Positions 1 to 11,125 of a DNA stretch of 64,000 bases are shown piece after piece; the stretch's first letter is position 1, and every line of letters begins with the position of its first letter. The position numbers were made by a program, and so were the translations under genes. Origin of the DNA: Malus domestica (Eukaryota > Streptophyta > Magnoliopsida > Rosales > Rosaceae); assembly GCF_042453785.1 (NCBI RefSeq), contig NC_091674.1:19441001-19505000 (forward strand), written 5' to 3'. The notes under the pieces are model-generated. The model had not been told where the DNA came from, searched no databases, and worked only from the letters and a program-made list of their open reading frames with translations.

Positions 1-398
1 TTCTTTGCACATGTCCAAATCACCGGAACCGATTTTCTCTCATCTTTCCTTCAATTTCGGCTACTCCTACTTTACCTCGGATATCCTCATTCCCAATCTT
101 ATCCTTTCTCGTGTGCCCACACATCCCACGAAGCATCCTCATCTCCGCCACACCCATTTTTTGTACGTGTTGATGCTTCACCGCCCAACATTCTGTGTCA
201 TACAACATCGCTGGCCTTATTGCCGTCCTATAAAATTTTCCCTTGAGCTTCAGTGACCTATGACGGTCACACAACACGCCGGATGCACTCTTACACTTCA
301 TCCATCCAGCTTGTATTCTATGGTTGAGATCTCCATCTAATTCTCCGTTCTCTTGCACGATAGATCTTAGGTAGCGAAAACGGTCGCTTTTTGTGATC
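1..398 (-). mobile_element. LINE reverse-transcriptase C-terminal fragment
   Basis: The minus strand encodes an uninterrupted segment of about 125 residues typical of the C-terminal part of plant LINE (non-LTR) polyproteins. It contains YLRSIVQENGELDGD, the RPAMLYDTECWAVK block and MRMLRGMCGHTRKDKI. The endonuclease and the YADD polymerase core are absent, so this is a dead fragment that also runs off the left end of the window. Near 399 it is fused directly to the truncated LTR of the neighbouring gypsy-derived copy. The LTR reading frame simply continues in, so an ATG near 484 is not a real start. Confidence 0.75.
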
Positions 399-635
399 TT
401 TGCTAGATTGCTCCGGTCATTAGTATGGATAAGTATATAAATGGATAGAGATAGGAAAGCGAACACAAGATGTACGTGGTTCACCCAGATTGGCTACGTC
501 CACGGAATAGAGGAGTTCTCATTAATTGTGAAGGGTTTACACAAGTACATAGGTTCAAGCTCTCCTTTAGTGAGTACAAGTGAATGATTTAGTACAAAAG
601 ACATTAGGAAATATTGTGGGAGAATGATCTCGTAA
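399..635 (-). repeat. Partial gypsy LTR (R/U5 portion)
   Basis: The reverse complement closely matches the LTRs at 54961-55476 and 63247-63761, from just after the TATA box to about 60 bp short of the LTR end. The U3 part with the 34-bp G-box repeats is deleted, so this LTR cannot supply the family promoter. Confidence 0.8.
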
Positions 636-1859
636 TCACGAAACTTCTAAGTATCGGAGTGTGGTATCGTCTTGACGTGCCTTATCTGTCTCATAGGTAG
701 ATGGGGCATCTTCTCTGGAAGTACTCTTCCTCCATCCCGGGGTGGTATCTTTAACTGGTGGAGATGCACAAGGTAATGTATCAATTTCACTTGAAGCTTA
801 CTTGTAGTTTCAGGCTTGGTCAAGCGCGATACAAACCATGTAGTAGGAGTCCCCCAAGTCGCCGAGCTAGGGGATCTGCTGAAAGAGGTGACAGACAAGG
901 TAAGCAATCATAGCTCTGGCTGATTGTTCACAGTCTCCCTATCTTGCAGGCAGCATGAAGGATAAAGAGAAGAAAATGAGAAGAGATGATATGGGATACT
1001 TTTGCTTTTGAAGAAGTAACTTTCCACAGGCTTATTCTTGAACTGAGCTGGAGGGTTTTCTGGTTTCCTCCAGAGTATAAGGCCGACTGAAGAATTTGAG
1101 GGTCAAAACAAGTCCATCAAATCTAGAGTACGTTCGACCCTGCTGATATGGGATACTTTTGCTTTGACAGAGTAATGGATGTATCGGCACGTGTGCTGTT
1201 ACGCTTGTCTCCACATGCTTTCTTGTATCCGTCTCCCTTGCCCTATCTGTTCCTCAGGCAGATGCGGTATCTTCCCTGGAAGCATAAGATGTTGAAGATG
1301 AGTACTCGAGAGCAATGTCAGGTAAGTAATCAGGTAAGGGGTTCCAGGCAGTCAGTTCCTGGCTGGAAGCTTGATTCCAAGTACTGACTGATTGCTCTCT
1401 TTCTCCTTGTCTTGCAGGTAAGAACAAGGTCCAAGGAAAAGACAGGGAAAAAGCATGATATGAGATACTCTTTCTTTTAACCCTGATGATATGAGATATT
1501 CTTGCTCTAGTATAGCTTGTTTACAGAGGGATTATCGGGGGGAAAGAAAGCTGAATATTTCGAAAGGCTTCGTTGGGAGTGCCCTCTCAGATATGAGGAA
1601 GGGTTGAGCATTTTTGCAGGTCTGCCTGTCCGTTGGGGATGGAGGTCGACATATATAGGAGTCTCCTTAACAACAAGTAGTAATGTTATTCCTTTACCCT
1701 ACTTGGTCATAGCACGGTAGTGGGAGCTGTCAGCTTCACATGTTTTAACGCTGTCAGAGCACTTTGAAAAAGTGGTTTGTGGTATCTGGAAAGCTGATGT
1801 TGCGTGTGAAGATTACAGACAGCTTTATCCAAGGAGATCCGACTCTTGAAGTTGGGAAA

Positions 1860-2431
1860 GTGTTGCCTCTTCGGTTTTCGAACAAGCAATCCTATCGGGG
1901 ATCTGGCTCTCGAGATTCGGAGAACGATGCCTCTTCGATTTTTGAGAAAGCAATCATGCTGGGGGTCTGGCTCTCGAGATTCGGAGAGCGGTGTCTCTTC
2001 TATTTTTGAGAAAGTAATCATGTTGGGAGTCTGGCTCTCGAGATTCGGAGGGCGGTGCCTCTTCGATTTTGGAGCAAGCAATCTTGTTGGGAGTGTTTTC
2101 TCGAATGTGAGTAAAGGTTGGGCATGTTTGCTAGTCTACCTTGCCACAAAGCACAGAGGTTGACACACAGGGACTTTCCAATTATCCAGCAATGGTACTG
2201 TTCCTTTACCCTCTTCGATTTTTGAGAAAGCAGTCATGTTGGGAGTCTGGCTCTCGAGATTCGGAGGACGGTGCCTCTTCGATTTTGGAGCAAGCAATCT
2301 TGTTGGGAGTGTTTTCTCGAATGTGATTAAAGGTTGGGCATGTTTGCTAGTCTACCTTGCCATGAAGCACAGAGGTTGACACACAGGGACTTTCCAATTA
2401 TCCAGCAGTGGTACTGTTCCTTTACCCTTGT
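1860..2431 (+). repeat. 63-bp tandem repeats with a superimposed 216-bp duplication
   Basis: Units of about 63 bp share the phrases CTGGCTCTCGAGATTCGGAG and CCTCTTCGATTTTTGAGAAA. About four imperfect units run from 1860 to 2090. A 216-bp segment is then repeated directly: the phrase GGCATGTTTGCTAGTCTACC starts at 2121 and again at 2337. The same unit occurs in about eight copies, in the opposite orientation, at 61430-61930, so copy number differs between the two element copies. Confidence 0.85.
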
Positions 2432-2748
2432 GGGTAATAATATGGTAGCTAGACCTTCAAAATTTATGTGTCTAAACTTTGTTAGTGTTGTTTCTTTGCT
2501 ATTCTTTTACCCTTCTTGGTCAGAGCGATGTAGTGAGAGCTGCAAGCTTTACGTGTTCAACTTTGGCAGAGAGCTTTGGCAAAGTTATCTGTGGTACCCA
2601 TGAGCTACTGTTGCGTGTGGGAAGTGGGTGATTGAACAGTAAAACTCATGTGCTTTCTACTTCACCAGAAGTCTTCGACCGAATGCCCATAATTTCCGCA
2701 AAGCTGAGTGTGCGTGTGACAGGTGCTGACAAGGCTGGAAAAGTAGGT

Positions 2749-2962
2749 GCCTCTTCGATTTCTGAGATCGGCCCTCGTGGTCTCTAAGCAGCCCAGCTTT
2801 TGAGAAAGCAAGCGCATTTTCGATTTCTGAGATCGGCCTTCGTGGTCTTTGCGCAGCCCAGCTTTTGAGAAAGCAAACGCCTCTTCGATTTCTGAGATCG
2901 ACCCTCGTGGTATCTGAGCAGCCTTGCTTTTGAGAAAGCAAACGCCTCTTCGATTTCTGAGC
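2749..2962 (+). repeat. 65-bp tandem repeat, three units plus a partial
   Basis: Units start at 2749, 2814 and 2879, with a partial fourth at 2944. Each begins near GCCTCTTCGATTTCTGAGAT and ends near TTTTGAGAAAGCAAAC. The array ends about 160 bp upstream of the antisense-ORF start. It shares the CTCTTCGATTT...GAGAAAGCAA core with the 63-bp repeats, so both arrays probably come from one ancestral unit. Spacers between the repeats are not unique, so this is not a CRISPR array. Confidence 0.85.
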
Positions 2963-3122
2963 AGGCGCCTCTTCGATTTCTAAAGCTCCGTCGAGTGCAG
3001 ATTTTTATAGGGGCTGGCATTAAGTTCCAAAGCACACTTGAATCTCCACCAGTAGAAGCTCCATTCTTGCACTTCTAAGATCTTGATTTGTCCGACCTCT
3101 TCTCTCTTCAACACCTTTGAAA

Positions 3123-3797
3123 ATGTCTGGCCCCTCCGACCGTCGTTTTGACTTGAACCTTGTTGAAGAGGCAGCCCCGCCTTCTCCTGACAACATATGG
3201 CGTCCATCCTTCATCTCTCCTACTGGTCCTCTTACCGTTGGGGATTCCGTGATGAAGAATGATATGACCGCTGCGGTGGTGACCAGGAACCTTCTCACTC
3301 CCAAAGATAACATACTACTTTCCAAACGGTCTGATGAGTTAGCTGTTAAGGATTCTCTGGCTCTCAGTGTTCAGTGTGCAGGTTCTGTGTCTAATATGGC
3401 CCAACGCCTATTTGCTCGAACCCGCCAAGTTGAATCATTGGCGGCTGAAGTGATGAGTCTCAAACAGGAGATTAGATGGCTCAAGCATGAGAATAAATAG
3501 TTGCACCGGCTCGCACATGACTATGCTACAAACATGAAGAGGAAGCTTGACCAGATGAAGGAATCTGATGGTCAGGTTTTACTTGATCATCAGAGATTTG
3601 TGGGTTTATTCCAAAGGCATTTATTGCCTTCGTCTTCTGGGGCTGTACCGCGTAATGAAGCTCCAAATGATCAACCTCTGATGCCTCCTCCTTCTAGGGT
3701 TCTGTCCAGTACTGAGGCTCCAAATGATCCCCCTCCGGTGCCTTCTCTTTCTGGGGCTCTACCGACTGCTGAGACTTCTCCTAAGCAACCTTTGTGA
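3123..3797 (+). pseudogene. Element-borne antisense ORF, copy 1 (one internal stop)
   Basis: One frame from ATG 3123 to TGA 3797 covers 225 codons, broken only by TAG at 3498-3500. The other copy has a glutamine codon there (KNKQ), so the stop is a CAG/CAA to TAG change. The N-terminus carries MSGPSDRRFDLNL. Residues about 95-145 look like a coiled coil (VESLAAEVMSLKQEIRWLK, then MKRKLDQMKESDG). The C-terminus is Pro/Ser-rich with three degenerate repeats built around SSTEAPNDPPPVPSLSGA. A TTTTATAG box lies about 115 bp upstream, and AATAAA at 3865-3870 follows the stop. I do not recognise a domain. Antisense ORFs between pol and the 3' LTR are known from Tat-lineage gypsy elements, and this position fits. 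Confidence 0.7.
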
Positions 3798-4041
3798 AAG
3801 CTCCCTCTTGTTTGTTTATTTTGACTTATGTATATGTACATATTTGTAGCTTATCGGGGATATCAATAAATAAGTTTTCCTTCATTTCAACGTATTGTGT
3901 TAAATACACCAAAGCCTTCTTCGCTAAGTTCTTTGAATTTTCTTTTGTTGAAGCTTTGTGAGTGGAGCATGTAGGTTGAGGTAGTGTTCCCTTAATTTCC
4001 TGAGTGAGGAAAACTTCTCGGTTGGAGACTTGGAAAATCCA

Positions 4042-4150
4042 AGTCACTGAGTGGGATCGGCTATATGGATCTTAGAACGCCATTGTGCTCGGTCCTGTGT
4101 CATGTCCTTCGTTAGATCCAAGTACTCTAAGTCCAATACCAATATTTTAA
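4042..4150 (-). mobile_element. LINE extreme C-terminal fragment
   Basis: The minus strand encodes DLEYLDLTKDMTQDRAQWRS followed by the IHIADP-type tail and a stop, the usual end of plant LINE polyproteins of this group. It abuts the gypsy relic at the CACTGAG sequence. It encodes the region that should follow the fragment at 1-398, yet lies upstream of it on the minus strand. The two are therefore shuffled pieces or come from different LINE copies. Confidence 0.65.
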
Positions 4151-6076
4151 ACATTGCGTGTACCTCATAATGCCAATTGTTAGCATCTCACTCTTTTTGG
4201 TCCCAAGATAGCGCGAATCTGAGACGTTGATTTCCATTGGCTTTTTATTGTAATATTTAGAAAATCAAAAGGTATTTCCATTACAAGAAGTGCCAACTTT
4301 TGGTTCTCCAGGTAGGCAGGACACCCAAATGACCGGTAAAAAAAAACCAAAGAAATTACAGTTATTTCCCTTTTTCAAGTTTCACCTCCCAAAATCCTGC
4401 TTTTCTTTTTCTTTATTTTTTGGTTTTTGAGAAAAAAAAAGATCTTAAATTCTGCTCCAGTTGCAATCAAATATTTCTTTTTGGATCATCTGAGCTCAGA
4501 TAAAATTGATCGGCTGGGTGAAAATGGCATTCGATTTGCAGGTAATTTTTTTGGGTAAATTCTTGAAGATAATTTTTTTTTTTTTTTTTACTGCATGATG
4601 TGCTTTAAAGATTTACTAGTTCCAATTCCATAAATTTTTTTATTTAGTTTTATTTTACAATCTGAGATGAGCTAAGAAATATTATTCAATTATTCAAATA
4701 CCTCAAAGCTTGCGCCTTATTGATCCAATAATTGTTTATAAAATAGGAGATTTCAAAAGAAGAAGAATAAAAAACTTCATTTCTTATTTCTCTCTGATGT
4801 GATTTCATCATTTACTTATTGTTTTTTTCTGTTTGCATAATTTAGATGAATTTAGTATAATTATCGTAGCGTTTCTCTTATAAAAACAAATGAAATATAA
4901 TATCAACAAATAAGGTTCCTCATTGTCTAATTGAAAAAAAAATTAAAAAAAAACTTAAAATTTGGCAAATTTAAGAGCAAGTAGGAAGAGGTAAGCAACC
5001 AACCCTACATTTAATTGAAGCCTTTATGAAAAAGGGGTTTAAGCCCTTTTGGTATGGCAATAGCTAGGTAAGAGGTGTCACTTTTCTATATGTAAATTAA
5101 GGGAAATGCGATCTTGAATTAGTGGCCAAATCCTTAGGAATAACTCTTTCTTTCTTTGTTTTTTGTTGGGCAATGTAAAGGTTGTTCTCAAATGTCATTC
5201 TATGGTTTCTGTATGTACATAATGTTTTTTTGTGCAAAACGAAGACTCGTTGAGAAAATCTCACTTCCACCTAATTTCCTTCAACTTTGATTGTTTCAGG
5301 GGATAGAAGGATCAATTAGAGCTTAGAAAATAGGTTTTGAGACTTGAACTGGTTAATCGCTTCATTTTTAGGTTTGAATGCAAAGTGTCAAAGTCGAAGA
5401 AAATTGAGTATAGCTTTCTAGTTTTGGATTGTTGAATCGCTTCGATTTTAGGTTTACGATATAAAGGACCTCCTGTGCCCTAAATAAGCAACTTTGCAAT
5501 TTAAAGATGGAATTGAAGTTGCAGAAAATTGAGTAGCAGTGAGGTTTTCCAATGCGCTCAACTCTGAAAATCTTTGTATGTATCTTAAACTAGGGCATAT
5601 ACATTATCAAGAAAAGTTTAATGTGATTTTATTCTTGTTTCCGTCTTTAGTCCTTAGTTTATTTTTTACTTACTAAATTTTCCGTCCAACCTTTTCATTA
5701 CGATTGCCGGCACCACTTGATGAAATTGATGCTACAACTTTCATTCAATAAAAGAAATAATTAATGAAAACTTCGACGAATCGCCAACCGATAGAAGGCT
5801 TGTAATGGTAATGAAATAATTATTCATAAATATTTCTCTGTCAATCTTACTTTCTAATCACAACATACATTTTTTGTAAGAGACTTCTGTTTCTTGGATT
5901 TTCGATACGGAGTACGAATTTTTCTTTCCCTTTTTGACTCGATGAGATTTTTTATTGCTTGTTAATCTTGTTCTTGTTTGATTTTCAGGTCTTCGATATG
6001 CCTCGCTCAAGACGAATGGAGGCTTGTGTTTATGTGTGGTGATTTATGAGTATTTACTGAAATATTCAAAATCGAG
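4151..6076 (+). promoter_or_regulatory. Upstream region and leader of CIP1-like gene 1, with a probable 5' UTR intron
   Basis: No coding sequence is visible. A pyrimidine-rich leader around 4370-4540 ends at ATTTGCAG followed by GTAATTTTTT (about 4543), a good donor. The next good acceptor is TTTTCAG at about 5987, 90 bp before the start codon. A leader intron of about 1.45 kb is therefore likely; splicing is inferred from consensus only. The interior is AT-rich with poly-T runs and no recognisable element. Confidence 0.45.
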
Positions 6077-9001
6077 ATGATAAAGCATCGCTGGAGGGAG
6101 ATAGCTAAGTCCTTTAATAATCATGTTGATCCTGAAAAAACTGAGCAGCTGAAGAGGACTAAAACAGGTCCAAATTTATCTCCTCTCAACCCTTGATCTT
6201 CGATTAAAATGCCGGTCACTCATTCAATCCGTGGATCTTGAAACAAAAGACTTTATTTTCATGGCATTTATAAATTTCAGTTTCTGCAATACCATGAAAA
6301 GGATCAATAGCTTAGTACAATTTATAAAACTGATTGTCTTTTTTTCGTCCTTATGTGATCTTGCAAGCCTTGTTACTTGTTGGTATTTCTTGTTCAAATG
6401 TATGGCATCAGTTCTTTTGTAAATTTCCAAAACTGCATTCTAGGCATATAAATTTATGTCATTTTGCTTGTTGCCCAAGGAAACCATTAAAAATTGTTAC
6501 CCTAAATATTTTGCGGTAATATGTTATTCTTTACCGTTGCCACTTCATTTGATGTTAAAGTTATTTTTCTTAGAGAATTTGTGTTATCTGCAGAAATTGA
6601 AAATAATGTGACGAGGATCTTCAAGCTTATAAAAAACGAAGACCCTGGGAAGAAAGATGGAAACCGAAAAGATTTGAAGAAAGAGTCAGAACTTGTTGCG
6701 CTCATTGAGAACTTCTACGAACAGTACCAGTCACTATACGCTTTGTATGATCATCTTGTAGGAGAGTCTGGGAGAATCGTTCGTGGCAAGAAAGAGCGAA
6801 AAGGTTTTTCCATGTCTCCCTCCAGCTCAGATTCCGAATACCATTCTTCAGAAGACATTGAAGGTAATAATGCCAGATTGGAAAGATCTGACAGCATCAA
6901 GCATGAACTTAAAAATGAACATTCGGAAGGCTCTGATGATCTGAAGCGAAAGTCGGTATCTGGAAATGGAGAAAAGGAAGCAATAAATTCAGAATATTTG
7001 GCGGCATTGAGAAAACTAACACAAGCAGAGATTGTAGACACTGATTTGAAGGATGAAGTTGATGAAAAAGTAAAGGAACTTTCAGCTCTTGTCGAAGCTC
7101 ACGAGGCTCATGGGAATCATTCGTCAGCTCGAGTAAAAGAGTTGGAGGGACAGTTAACTGGTTTTAAAATGGAGTTGGAATCCTTGTGCAGCCAGAAACG
7201 AGATTTGGAAGCATGGAAGGAAGGAAAATCTGCTGAAGCTAAACAGCTAGGAGATAAAAATATTGGATTACATGCGCACATTTTGGAACTTGAGTTAGTT
7301 TTAAAAGAAAGAGATGATGAAATATCTGATCTCAAGAACAAACTCAAGGGAAATGAGGAGAGCTCAGTATCAAAAATTTCAGAATTGATGACACAAGTTG
7401 AAAACATGCAACAGGAAGTTGATTCGTTGTGTTTGCAAAAAGGTGAACTGGAGAAAAAGATGGTGAGTAAAAAGAATGAATCAGTAGCGCAAGTCAAGGG
7501 CTTAAGCGAGCACGTCAATGCAATGCGGAAGGAATTGAAGATCATTCGCCAGCAAAAAACTGAATTAGAAACGCAACTGGATAAGAAAAACAAAGAAATC
7601 TCCAAGCATCTGCAACAAATGGAAAATCTAAAAGATGAGTTAACAAAAAGGGAAACAGTTGAGAAGAAAATGATGGAAGACAAAGAACATTTTCTCGCGA
7701 AGGTGAAGGACTTGGAATCAGAAGTGAACTCTCTACGCAATAAAAAGAAGAATTTGGAAAAGCAGATTAAAAACAGAAACCATGAGAACAACAAGTTGAG
7801 ACAAGAAAATGAGACTCTCATTTCTAGAATTTTTGGGTTGGAGAGAGCGTTGACCGAGAGAGGGGATGAGATTTACGCTCTTCGTGAAGAATGCGAAAAT
7901 GGAAATATTGAAGCTTCTGCTCAACTTATGAAATTCACGACGCAGGTAAGCAATTTGAAACAAGAAATGGATTCCTTGCAGGCTCAGAAAAGCCAGTTGG
8001 ATTTGCAGATTGAGATACAAAACAAGCACTATTTGAACAAACTGACTCAAATGGAAAATCGAAACGATAACTTGACAGACACGTTTGGCCGGATTGAGAG
8101 AGAGAACCAAAAGTATATGGAAATACTGAGTGAGAAGGAAAATCAAAACCATAACTTGACAGTCAAGATTTCCGATCAGCAGAAGATTATTAAGGAACAT
8201 GAAGAAACTATCAAGAAGTTCAACATGGAGCATAAACAAGCTAAAATTTGGTTTTCGGAATCCAAGTTGAATGTACGATTTGTCGAACGGAAGATGGAAG
8301 AATTGGCAGAGAAGTATCGAACCAATCTTGAAGACAGCGTGCGCCTCTTATACCAGAGAATCAGGGTAGCAGAACAAATACACATTGAAAACAAGGAAAG
8401 CTACAAGAAGTTCAAAGAGATGTACGAGAAAGAAAACGAAGATCTTAAAGAAAAGCTAGCAACGTATCAAGATCCGGACACAAAGTTGAAGCAAATATCG
8501 AAAATAGCAAAAAGTACATTGCATGAATTGGACTTAGTGATGCTTAAATTTGAGGAGGGACACAAGAACTTTGAAAACCGGATTGCGAAAATGACAGAGG
8601 AGCTTGAGTCTGCAAAAACTTGGGTTAGCGAGAATGCCGGTGAGATCAAACGTTTAAAGCACAATGTAGATTTCTTAACCAGACAAATGAATGAAAAGGA
8701 AGAGCAGGAGAGTGTGTTGAGAGAAAAAGTTTGGAAGTTGGAAGCATCCGTGGGCAAGGAAGCTGGGGAGAGGCTGAACTTAGTAAAAGGGTTAAGCCAA
8801 CTAGAGAGTAAGGTGGCAAATCTTGAGAAAGAAGTAAAGGACAAGGATGAAGACTTGCTGAGTCTTGGGGAGGAGAAGAGGGAGGCCATACGGCAGCTCT
8901 GCATGTTGATCGATCATCACCGGAGCCGCTACGATGATCTGAAGGAAGCGGTGTCAAAGAGGTCAGCTGCAACAGCTGCCGGAGGCAGGATTGCAACTTA
9001 G
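6077..9001 (+). CDS. CIP1-like: COP1-interactive protein 1-like coiled-coil protein (gene 1)
   Basis: Two coding exons, 6077-6167 and 6594-9001, joined at AACAG/GT...CTGCAG, give 832 residues. The first exon (MIKHRWREIAKSF...) completes the N-terminal domain, which continues with a segment ending in ENFYEQYQSLYALYDHL. This resembles the NAB/KIP1-like actin-binding region shared by CIP1 and NET proteins. A Ser-rich acidic linker (SMSPSSSDSEYHSSED) follows. About 600 residues of heptad-rich coiled coil then lead to a conserved tail, LGEEKREAIRQLCMLIDHHR. From memory, Arabidopsis CIP1 (AT5G41790) has the same ends but about 1586 residues, so the central repeats are shorter here. CIP1 was found as a cytoskeleton-associated partner of the COP1 ubiquitin ligase; function here is inferred. 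The paralogue at 23414-26432 has the same intron position and phase. Confidence 0.88.
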
Positions 9002-9474
9002 GCCTCTGTTATGGCCATTGATTTGATAAAGTTTGTTTCACATTATAGACTCTTTTCGATTATTTCTTCTTTCTTTTTGTATAGGACAAGTGATGTGTTG
9101 CTCAAAAGGGTATTTCATCATCCATGATATACATTAAATTCCTGGGGTGTATACACGTAAATATAATTTTGCATCGTTTTTTAGGTAATTAAAAATGAAA
9201 TGATTATCATACCGATTTTTCTTTTTTATAATCACGAATGGGAGAATTTAAACATAGAATTTCTTATCATATTAAAAAGAGAATTCTCATCACCTAATTG
9301 TTAACATCTCCTATTGGAAGGAATTTGGATCCTGGCTAGACCCTCTTTGTGAGAATTCCGGAAATCTATAATTCGTGTCAGTTTATCGTATATCGTGCGG
9401 TCATAAATTATTTAAATTTTTTTTATTTAAAATTAAATACAAAGAGGATCTTGTTGGTATTGGAAGGCTCCATG
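9002..9474. other. 3' flank of CIP1-like gene 1 with a decayed MITE
   Basis: No gene is seen. AT-rich 3' flank is followed at about 9325-9470 by a degenerate copy of the GGATCC-type repeat (TTTGGATCCTGGCTAGACCC, then TCGTATATCGTGCGGTCATA). Better copies lie at 33790-34009 and 49150-49370. Copy A of the tandem duplication begins right after it. Confidence 0.5.
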
Positions 9475-10013
9475 ATGGAATTACATTTAACAAATGGATA
9501 AGCACCACATCCAAGAATCCAAATACTGAGTCAATCTCAATCCTATGTAAAGATAAAATACAATTTTTCCAATCACTGTCGATCATATCAATTTATTCCC
9601 CAAATTTGTGCTTGGCTAATTGCGTCAAATTTGCGATGATTTTTTGAGCGTACGTGGTCATGCAATTTACGTTAAGTTGTAATAAAATTATAATTTTTCT
9701 AAATCTCATCTTAAAAATCTGCCTCATAGTAATGGTCAATAAACAAAAAAATATGCAATGTTGTTACAATTAAAATAAAACATTTCTCCAAAGTATGCAC
9801 TAAAACCTTAAGAATTTATGTCTTTGTTTTTGTAATATTACATCTTAGAATTGACATGTTCAACTACTATAGTGTCTCTCTTTTCATACACTTGTATATA
9901 TGATAACATCTTTATAATTATAAAATTGGTTTGATCCCGATATTATAGCTATATAGAAGTTTTACGGTAGCCTGACGGTGATGTTGGGTGGGACAACGAA
10001 AACAACAATCAAC

Positions 10014-10212
10014 GGAAAGGGATCCTCTCCGGATCCCTTCCTCTTAATCCACCAAGTTCGGGGATCCGGACTATTAAAATTTGATCCAACGGCTACAAAC
10101 AAGGGCTCATTTTAAAAATTATAATAACTTTAGCCGTTTGATCAAATTTCAATGGCCCAGATCTCCGAACTTGGTGGATTAGGAGGAAGAGATCCGGAGA
10201 TGATTCATTTCC
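10014..10212. mobile_element. MULE-like MITE, 199 bp, with imperfect 9-bp target duplication
   Basis: The element is almost wholly an imperfect inverted repeat. The left arm GGAAAGGGATCCTCTCCGGA pairs with the right end read backwards, GGAAATGAATCATCTCCGGA. Arms extend through AATCCACCAAGTTCGG and AAATTTGATC to a short centre. The flanks ACAATCAAC and ACAATGAAT (7 of 9 match) look like a 9-bp target duplication, as for Mutator-like elements. Copy B lacks the element, so it inserted after the duplication. A second family member is at 44801-44990. Confidence 0.8.
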
Positions 10213-10668
10213 ACAATGAATAACCAACGCGGGAAATTTACTAACGTGGCAAGACCTCATAGGCCATCAAGTAAGCAATAATTTATCACCTTAATCTCAC
10301 AACACAATTATCACAAACTCCCAAGTCATGAGAATTTGACTGCATTCAGACGAAAACCTGACTAGCAATTGTGTCTTGATGATGAAAACTACTTACATGT
10401 AACGGATAAATAACAATTACATATATTATTAGCGTCTCATTTCAATATTACGTATTCACATATAGTTTTTCTTCACTTGGAATAACTTTATTACACAGGA
10501 GCAAATACGGAACCAGAAATTCCAAGATTCCACACCTGAAATTTGAAGCTACAAATGGCGTACATGTCAATTTGAGCGCTCAAATCCAAACAAAACCTCT
10601 TTTTCCCTTTCATTTTCTTAAACCTTTCTCTCCTCTCCACCATCTCTCTCCTTCTCGCTCTTGCTCTA

Positions 10669-10980
10669 GCCAATCGAAGAAATGGAAGCTTCTCTCTACT
10701 CGATCATCCGGCTCATGAATCGCTTCCGACTTTCAGTTTCAGGTAATCCTCAACTCTATTTTCTTCTCTGAATTGAAGAAGTTTCTGTTTTTTTTTTCAG
10801 TATAACTTTCGTGCTCTCGCTCTCGCCAATCGAATAACTGGAAGCTTCTCTCTGCTCGATCATCCGGCTCCTGAATCGCTTCCGACTTTCAGTTTCAGGT
10901 GATCCTCAACTCTCTTTTCTTCTCTGAATTGAAGAAGTCTCTGTTTTTTTTTCAGTATAACTTTCGTCACTAATTTTCTT
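10669..10980 (+). repeat. 156-bp tandem duplication of a leader-exon block
   Basis: The block from GCCAATCG (10669) through the leader exon, its TTTCAG/GT donor and the following intron start is repeated from 10825. Both carry GGAAGCTTCTCTCT, CATCCGGCTC and CGACTTTCAGTTTCAG. With copy B (21650 onward), the window therefore holds three versions of this leader exon. Only the one in B lies next to a coding region. Confidence 0.85.
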
Positions 10981-11125
10981 GAAGTTCTTGATTGAATCAA
11001 ACTTCTTCTCCACCATAGCTGATTTATGCATGCTTGATTTCACTTTCTTTTCAACCTGTAAATACATCTGTTGCTCGATTTTTCGCTTTGGATTAAGTTT
11101 GTTAACGATATTCTGATATCAGATC

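Larger units (their letters stand above)
399..4041 (-). mobile_element. Truncated 3' half of a Ty3/gypsy element (copy 1, inverted relative to 54961-63761)
   Basis: Read on the minus strand, this stretch matches the 3' part of the intact element at 54961-63761. The antisense-ORF region lies at about 2640-4041, a tandem-repeat region at about 1800-2440, and the pre-LTR region at about 640-1500. A partial LTR (R/U5 side) lies at about 399-635. Gag and pol are missing. About 290 bp covering the polypurine tract and most of U3 are also gone: the sequence jumps from the counterpart of 63181 to that of about 63468. The U5 end is replaced by LINE sequence. No target duplication is visible. This is a relic, unable to move by itself. 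Confidence 0.8.

Noticed and set aside
2749-2962. CRISPR-like regular direct repeats
   Set aside because: The 65-bp repeats are contiguous with no unique spacers, there are no cas genes, and the DNA is from a plant.
6521-6593. N-terminal extension of CIP1-like gene 1 from an ATG at 6521
   Set aside because: This stretch is intron ending TTATCTGCAG. The paralogue has an acceptor at the same place, and the upstream exon restores the family N-terminus.
7117-7821. Long minus-strand ORFs opposite the CIP1-like genes (also 7733-8239, 8467-8904, 25535-25891)
   Set aside because: They mirror the Lys/Glu-rich coiled-coil codons and give Ser/Phe/Leu-rich shadow sequences with no domain.
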